From JACDAL01 sp035646635 (GTDB lineage Bacteria; Actinomycetota; CADDZG01; WHSQ01): DNA of 9,153 nucleotides. The DNA lies in NCBI GenBank assembly GCA_035646635.1, contig DASRPA010000277.1, positions 1 to 9,153 on the forward strand. The letters are read 5' to 3'. A program made the translations under genes and the position numbers. The notes under the pieces were generated by a model. That model saw nothing but the letters and a program-made list of their open reading frames with translations. It had not been told where the DNA came from and did no database searches. Shown here piece after piece: positions 6,283 to 9,153 of this stretch. Positions within the stretch are counted from its first letter, which is position 1, and the number at the start of each line of letters is the position of its first letter.

Positions 6283-7107
6283 TCAGTTGCCCCGAGTCAC
6301 TTTTTGCGCAATCAGTTGCGCTGCAAACAGGACCGCAAAGCGCGGGTTGCCGAGCAAGTAGCGGCGCCACAGGCGCTTGGGCTCGGTCACGAGTCTGAAG
6401 AGCCACTCCAACCCCGCTCGCTGCATCCACGGGGGTGATTGACGCTTCTTGCCGGCCAGGAAATCGAACGCCGCGCCGACTCCGACCATTGTAGCTGCGA
6501 TCTCGCCGCGCAGGCGCGCCATGAGCTGCTCCTGCTTGGGAGCCCCCAGTCCCACCAGCAGGACGCCGGTGTCTGACTCGTTGACCGCACTCACGAACTC
6601 CGCCTCTTCCTCCTCGGTCAGAGGTCGAAACGGGGGTGCCCAGCGATAGGTGACCCGGAGGGCGGGAAACCTCTTGGTGAGGCTTGAGACGAGATCCTCC
6701 AGGACCTCGGGGGTCCCGCCGTAGAAGCCCACGCCGACTCCCGCGCGGGCCGCATGCTCGCAGATGACCGGAGTCAAGTCGGGGCCGTAGACACGCGTGG
6801 CTTCGGGGAGGCCGAGCTTGCGCAGACCCCACACGAGCGGCATGCCATCCGAGGTGGTGAAGTCAGATTGGTTCATGAGCTCCCGGTATTCGGGCCACTT
6901 GTGCGCCTCGACGACGTTGTTCACCGCGGCTATGCAGACGTAGCGGGACTCTCTGAGGCGGCCCCATTCGACGATCCGGCGCGCCGCCTTGTCGTAGTTC
7001 GATGCATCCACGCGCATGCCGAGGATGTAGCGGGACCCGAAGGTGTGGCCCTGCTCGAGCACGGACTGAGACGGTGAGCTCTCGGAAACGGCTTCGGACA
7101 GGCTCAA
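6283..7107 (-). CDS. WecG/TagA/CpsF-family glycosyltransferase
   Basis: A 274-residue GT26-type enzyme (family usual about 240-270). It typically transfers the second sugar, often N-acetylmannosamine or its uronate, onto a polyprenyl-diphosphate-linked first sugar at the cytoplasmic face. N63/N64, S-D-G-M-P-L-V-W at 86-93 (D87 at the position of the TagA catalytic Asp), R-V-Y-G-P-D-L at 105-111, G-F-Y-G-G-T-P-E-V at 127-135, G-L-G-A-P-K-Q-E at 186-193 and G-A-A-F-D-F-L-A-G at 211-219 are family signatures. The C-terminal W-x-x-R-Y-L-L-G-N region (248-254) is a basic membrane-association appendage. A longer frame opens at 7251, but it lies inside the upstream gene and adds 48 unrelated residues. 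I chose TTG at 7107 because AGAAGGGG lies 6 bases upstream and the TTG overlaps the previous TGA (TTGA), as in coupled genes. It fits with the initiating transferase just upstream. Confidence 0.93.
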   Translation of the reverse strand: MSLSEAVSESSPSQSVLEQGHTFGSRYILGMRVDASNYDKAARRIVEWGRLRESRYVCIAAVNNVVEAHKWPEYRELMNQSDFTTSDGMPLVWGLRKLGLPEATRVYGPDLTPVICEHAARAGVGVGFYGGTPEVLEDLVSSLTKRFPALRVTYRWAPPFRPLTEEEEAEFVSAVNESDTGVLLVGLGAPKQEQLMARLRGEIAATMVGVGAAFDFLAGKKRQSPPWMQRAGLEWLFRLVTEPKRLWRRYLLGNPRFAVLFAAQLIAQKVTRGN

Positions 7108-8660
7108 TACGCACCCCTTCTGGCCATGAGGACCCCAAACGTCTTGAGCAAGATGTAGAGGTCCAGTGACAGCGACCAGTTCTCGATGTAGAAGAGATCG
7201 AGCCGCAGAGCCTCTTCGGGCGCCACACTGCTGCGCCCGTTCACCTGCCACCAGCCGGTGACGCCGGTGGGAACCTCGTGGCGAGGGCCCAGCAGCTCGA
7301 GGTTGGCGGCGACCTGATCGGTCGGCAGGGGCCGAGGCCCCACCAGGCTCATGTCGCCCTTGATGACGTTGAGAAGCTGCGGGAGCTCGTCGAGGCTGAG
7401 CTTGCGGAGGATCCGCCCGACCCCGGTAAGGCGAGGGTCGTCTTCGATCTTGAAGAACGGAGAGCTCGTGTCGATTCCCCGCTCTCTCAGCAAACGGTCG
7501 CCGTCCACCAGCATCGTCCGGAACTTGTAGACGGTGAAGGCGCGGCCCCCCTTGGTGATCCGCTCCTGGCGAAAGAGGACCGGGCCCTCGGACGTAAGCC
7601 TGATGGCGAGAGCAATGGCGCTCAGGACGGGCAGGAACACCAGCAGCCCGATGCTCGAGACGGCGAAATCGAAGGCCCGTTTGACCACCGTCTGGGTTCC
7701 GCTCAGGCGTACCGGCTTCAGTGAGATCGCCATGACCTCGGGCCCCACGGGCTGCACCGACAAGCGCGACGCGAGGATCTGGGGAAGGTTCGCCGAGACC
7801 CTTACCTCCGTGCCGGTGCGGCGAGATACCTGCATGATCTGCAGGGCGCCCTTAGAAGTGACCGCAGTCGAGGCCACGAAGACGCACTCGGCGCCGTGCT
7901 CTTCGACCAGCTCGGAGAGACCCGCCAGCTGCCCCAGCACCGGGTGACCTGAGGGCGAGCTGTAGCTCTCAGAGGTCGCCACGAAGCCGATCGGCTCGAA
8001 GCCGAGCCGGGGGGTTCGCAGCGCCACGGCAAGCCGCCCTGCTTCCTCGTTCGTACCGACGATCAGCGTGCGAACCGACAGCCGGCCCTCGGTCCGGAGC
8101 TGATAGACGCGTGAGCGCCACAGCCGGCGGCTGGTCAGCTCGAGCACCACCGCGAACGCCCAGGTCAGAGCGACCCACTCGCGCGAGAGCTCGGACTTTG
8201 ACCAGTAGCTAACCAGCACCACGAGCAGAGCCCCGGTGCTGGCGGCGCTGATGACGCGGCGGAACTCCTCCGCCGCCGAGAGGTGCCGAATGCCGTAGAG
8301 GCCGTAGGCGTGGTAGACGGGTATCCACAGGGCCGCGCCGAGTCCCAGCGCCACCATGTAGCCGCTCGTGAGCGGGATGAATCCAAAGCGGACCGTCCAC
8401 GCCACCAGCAGCGCGCTGATGAGGCACAGCACGTCGGTGGCAGCGAGGCCCCCGGCGATGCGGCCGTAGAGGCGCCCCACTCCGCCGCTGCGCTCGACCC
8501 GGGGGACATCAAGCTGGGGGTCGAGGCGGATCTCGACGTCACGCTCCGGCGCATCGACGTCGACCAGCTCGAGGTCTCCCTCGGTCGTGACGAGCTTCAG
8601 CGTGTCGAGGCCGTCCAGGGACGTCTTCGTGCGCGCCGGATTCAAAGCGCTCTCGAGCAT
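7104..8660 (-). CDS. Exopolysaccharide polyprenyl glycosylphosphotransferase (initiating sugar transferase)
   Basis: A 518-residue membrane enzyme of the WbaP/CpsE (polyprenol-phosphate hexose-1-phosphate transferase) type. It transfers sugar-1-phosphate from a UDP-sugar to undecaprenyl phosphate, the first step of the lipid-linked glycan. After a 70-residue acidic cytoplasmic tail come four likely membrane segments (about 73-95, 100-117, 136-152, 163-177). A Rossmann-like regulatory domain follows (195-300, starting R-T-L-I-V-G-T), then a fifth membrane segment (333-356) and the catalytic domain. Catalytic signatures are G-P-V-L-F-R-Q-E-R (359-367), F-R-T-M (380-383), D-D-P-R-L-T-G-V-G (407-415), D424-E425 in L-D-E-L-P-Q-L, K-G-D-M-S-L-V-G-P-R-P (434-444) and G-V-T-G-W-W-Q-V-N-G-R (466-476). 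ATG 8660 is the first start after an in-frame TAA six codons upstream; its Shine-Dalgarno is poor. As the first gene it probably sets operon expression. The sugar (Glc, Gal or another) cannot be read. Confidence 0.96.
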   Translation of the reverse strand: MLESALNPARTKTSLDGLDTLKLVTTEGDLELVDVDAPERDVEIRLDPQLDVPRVERSGGVGRLYGRIAGGLAATDVLCLISALLVAWTVRFGFIPLTSGYMVALGLGAALWIPVYHAYGLYGIRHLSAAEEFRRVISAASTGALLVVLVSYWSKSELSREWVALTWAFAVVLELTSRRLWRSRVYQLRTEGRLSVRTLIVGTNEEAGRLAVALRTPRLGFEPIGFVATSESYSSPSGHPVLGQLAGLSELVEEHGAECVFVASTAVTSKGALQIMQVSRRTGTEVRVSANLPQILASRLSVQPVGPEVMAISLKPVRLSGTQTVVKRAFDFAVSSIGLLVFLPVLSAIALAIRLTSEGPVLFRQERITKGGRAFTVYKFRTMLVDGDRLLRERGIDTSSPFFKIEDDPRLTGVGRILRKLSLDELPQLLNVIKGDMSLVGPRPLPTDQVAANLELLGPRHEVPTGVTGWWQVNGRSSVAPEEALRLDLFYIENWSLSLDLYILLKTFGVLMARRGAY

Positions 8661-8878
8661 CTGTTTAGGTCTGATCGGTTACACCCCCATCTACGCTTGC
8701 TTAGTGCGATCCCCGGTTGCGGAGATCTCCGCTGCGGAACGAGTAGTGCGGCGATGCCGCCCCGGTTCACGGGGTGGCCCTCCTCGTACCAGCTATTGTC
8801 AGGCACTTCCCACTTCTTGCCAAATCGTTCTGCCAAATCGCCGCGATGCGGTCGTCCATTCGCGGCAGTTTCTTTCAT
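8642..8878 (-). CDS. Doubtful small ORF (78 residues) overlapping the sugar-transferase start
   Basis: ATG 8878 has GGAG 8 bases upstream, and the frame runs to a TGA at 8642, overlapping the sugar-transferase start by 19 bases. The first part reads like a plausible charged protein (G-D-L-A-E-R-F-G-K-K-W-E-V-P-D-N-S-W-Y-E-E-G), while the last 35 residues look random and basic. No domain is recognised. It could be a short leader protein, the decayed end of a lost gene, or chance. The candidate promoter lies inside it, which argues against translation of the main transcript through it. Confidence 0.18.
   Translation of the reverse strand: MKETAANGRPHRGDLAERFGKKWEVPDNSWYEEGHPVNRGGIAALLVPQRRSPQPGIALSKRRWGCNRSDLNRCSRAL
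8719..8732. promoter_or_regulatory. Perfect 14-base palindrome GCGGAGATCTCCGC, candidate operator
   Basis: The sequence equals its own reverse complement over 14 bases and lies between the candidate promoter and the first gene, about 60 bases before ATG 8660. With no loop it is a poor RNA hairpin and fits a dimeric regulator site better. No regulator gene is in the window. Confidence 0.4.
8748..8778 (-). promoter_or_regulatory. Two overlapping GC-rich hairpins in the presumed leader
   Basis: CCCCG-gttca-CGGGG (8760-8774, extended by GCC/GGC flanks at 8756-8758 and 8776-8778 around one mismatch) and GCGGC-gat-GCCGC (8748-8760) are both strong stems. They share bases 8756-8760, so they cannot form together in one RNA. 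No T-tract follows on the minus strand, so this is not a standard intrinsic terminator. Whether it is a regulatory leader is inference. Confidence 0.4.
8795..8823 (-). promoter_or_regulatory. Candidate sigma-70-like promoter for the operon
   Basis: On the minus strand TTGGCA (8823-8818, five of six to the -35 consensus) is followed after exactly 17 bases by GACAAT (8800-8795, four of six to the -10 consensus, with the key A and final T). Transcription would begin near 8788, leaving a leader of about 125 bases before ATG 8660. This is the best promoter-like pair I found in the upstream region. The match is by eye and unscored against background. Confidence 0.4.
8818..8840 (-). repeat. Direct repeat CGATTTGGCA x2 covering the -35 element
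   Basis: CGATTTGGCA occurs twice on the minus strand with start-to-start spacing of 13 bases (8840-8831 and 8827-8818). The proximal copy contains the proposed -35 TTGGCA. Such repeats can be activator or repressor half-sites, but with two copies of 10 bases chance cannot be excluded. Confidence 0.6.
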
Positions 8879-8993
8879 CGCATTGTCTCCGACAACGGCC
8901 CTCTACTCCCATACGCACAGGTACGTAACTTCCGGATTGAACGCCGCGATTGGACTCGAGTGTTTGACCGTTTAGCCCTTTTTGCGACGATAT

Positions 8994-9153
8994 ATGAGGG
9001 CAGGCTACAACGCCATCTCCGGCTTATGTCCGCCGGTGCTCGACTGCAACGGCCGGATTTCGTCCCGGCGGGATCGACGGGGGCCGAGCAACCAAGTAGT
9101 GGATCGCGCTTCACGCGTTCTGGAGTACGACGAATTCCAAGGGTTGTTGCAAC
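8994..9153 (+). CDS. Possible start of a divergent gene, MutS2-like N-terminus, truncated by the window
   Basis: A plus-strand frame from ATG 8994 stays open for 53 codons to the right edge. The last residues read V-D-R-A-S-R-V-L-E-Y-D-E-F-Q-G-L-L-Q. MutS2 proteins typically begin with a few residues followed by a similar L-x-x-L-E-[FY]-D-K-[IV]-x-x-L-L helix, so this could be the first helix of MutS2, a DNA-binding ATPase involved in recombination control and ribosome rescue. If so, GTG 9099 is the more likely start, since residues before it look non-coding; it has no clear Shine-Dalgarno. The evidence is only about 18 residues, and third-position G/C is lower than in the operon, so the call is tentative. 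Confidence 0.3.
   Translation, partial: MRAGYNAISGLCPPVLDCNGRISSRRDRRGPSNQVVDRASRVLEYDEFQGLLQ

Larger units (their letters stand above)
8661..9098. other. Upstream intergenic region without a confident gene
   Basis: About 440 bases separate the first operon gene from anything readable to the right. The stretch is visibly less GC-rich than the genes and its frames lack the third-position G/C bias. It contains the promoter, repeat, hairpin and palindrome candidates listed separately, plus the doubtful small ORF. I see no tRNA, transposon end or CRISPR repeat. A weak plus-strand pair, TTGACC (8964-8969) and GATATA (8989-8994) with 19-base spacing, might serve the divergent frame at the right edge. 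Confidence 0.7.

Noticed and set aside
5346..6398. 350-codon plus-strand open frame opposite gme
   Set aside because: It is antisense to a strongly identified enzyme, is Val/Ala/Asp-rich as expected from the complementary codons, and has no recognisable motif.
7108..7251. N-terminal extension of the WecG-type gene to 7251
   Set aside because: It lies inside the sugar-transferase gene and adds residues not found in the family; TTG 7107 has a good Shine-Dalgarno and stop overlap.
8875..9114. 79-codon minus-strand open frame
   Set aside because: It is Arg/Ser-rich, lacks third-position G/C bias and any Shine-Dalgarno or motif, and conflicts with the divergent frame at the edge.
1..9153. Search for tRNA, rRNA, CRISPR arrays, insertion sequences and intrinsic terminators
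   Set aside because: No tRNA-like cloverleaf, spaced repeat array, transposase motif or GC hairpin with a T-tract was seen; the intergenic gaps are too short or lack such structure.

Overview
The window is a GC-rich bacterial polysaccharide-biosynthesis locus. Eight genes lie head-to-tail on the minus strand, so they read from right to left. High GC, strong G/C preference at third codon positions, frequent TTG starts and Shine-Dalgarno-type leaders suggest an actinobacterium-like organism, perhaps of the Thermoleophilia type. That placement is an inference from style, not from a marker gene.

Layout in transcription order. (1) 8660-7104: membrane polyprenyl-phosphate sugar-1-phosphate transferase, which loads the first sugar on the lipid carrier. 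(2) 7107-6283: WecG/TagA/CpsF-type glycosyltransferase, a likely second-sugar enzyme, starting with TTG inside the stop of gene 1. (3) 6224-5193: GDP-mannose 3,5-epimerase, closely resembling the plant vitamin C enzyme and keeping all its catalytic residues at identical spacing. (4) 5139-3826: UDP-glucose 6-dehydrogenase. (5) 3814-2882: UDP-glucuronate decarboxylase (UDP-xylose synthase). (6) 2811-1861: NAD-dependent UDP-sugar epimerase of the GalE/WbpP type. (7) 1801-722: GT4-type glycosyltransferase. (8) 725 to beyond the left edge: unrecognised protein with a possible nucleotidyltransferase signature. Gaps are -4 to about 70 bases and I see no terminators, so the set looks like one operon.

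Taken together, genes 1 and 2 start a lipid-linked glycan. Genes 3 to 6 make activated sugars: GDP-L-galactose or GDP-L-gulose, then UDP-glucuronate, UDP-xylose and possibly UDP-arabinose or a 4-epimerised hexose. Gene 7 adds at least one sugar. No flippase, polymerase or chain-length regulator is in the window, so the cluster probably continues to the left.

The right end (about 8661-9153) has no confident gene. It holds a candidate operon promoter with a duplicated -35 element, overlapping GC hairpins and a perfect 14-base palindrome in the presumed leader, a doubtful 78-residue minus-strand ORF, and at the edge a possible divergent plus-strand gene whose few readable residues resemble the start of MutS2.
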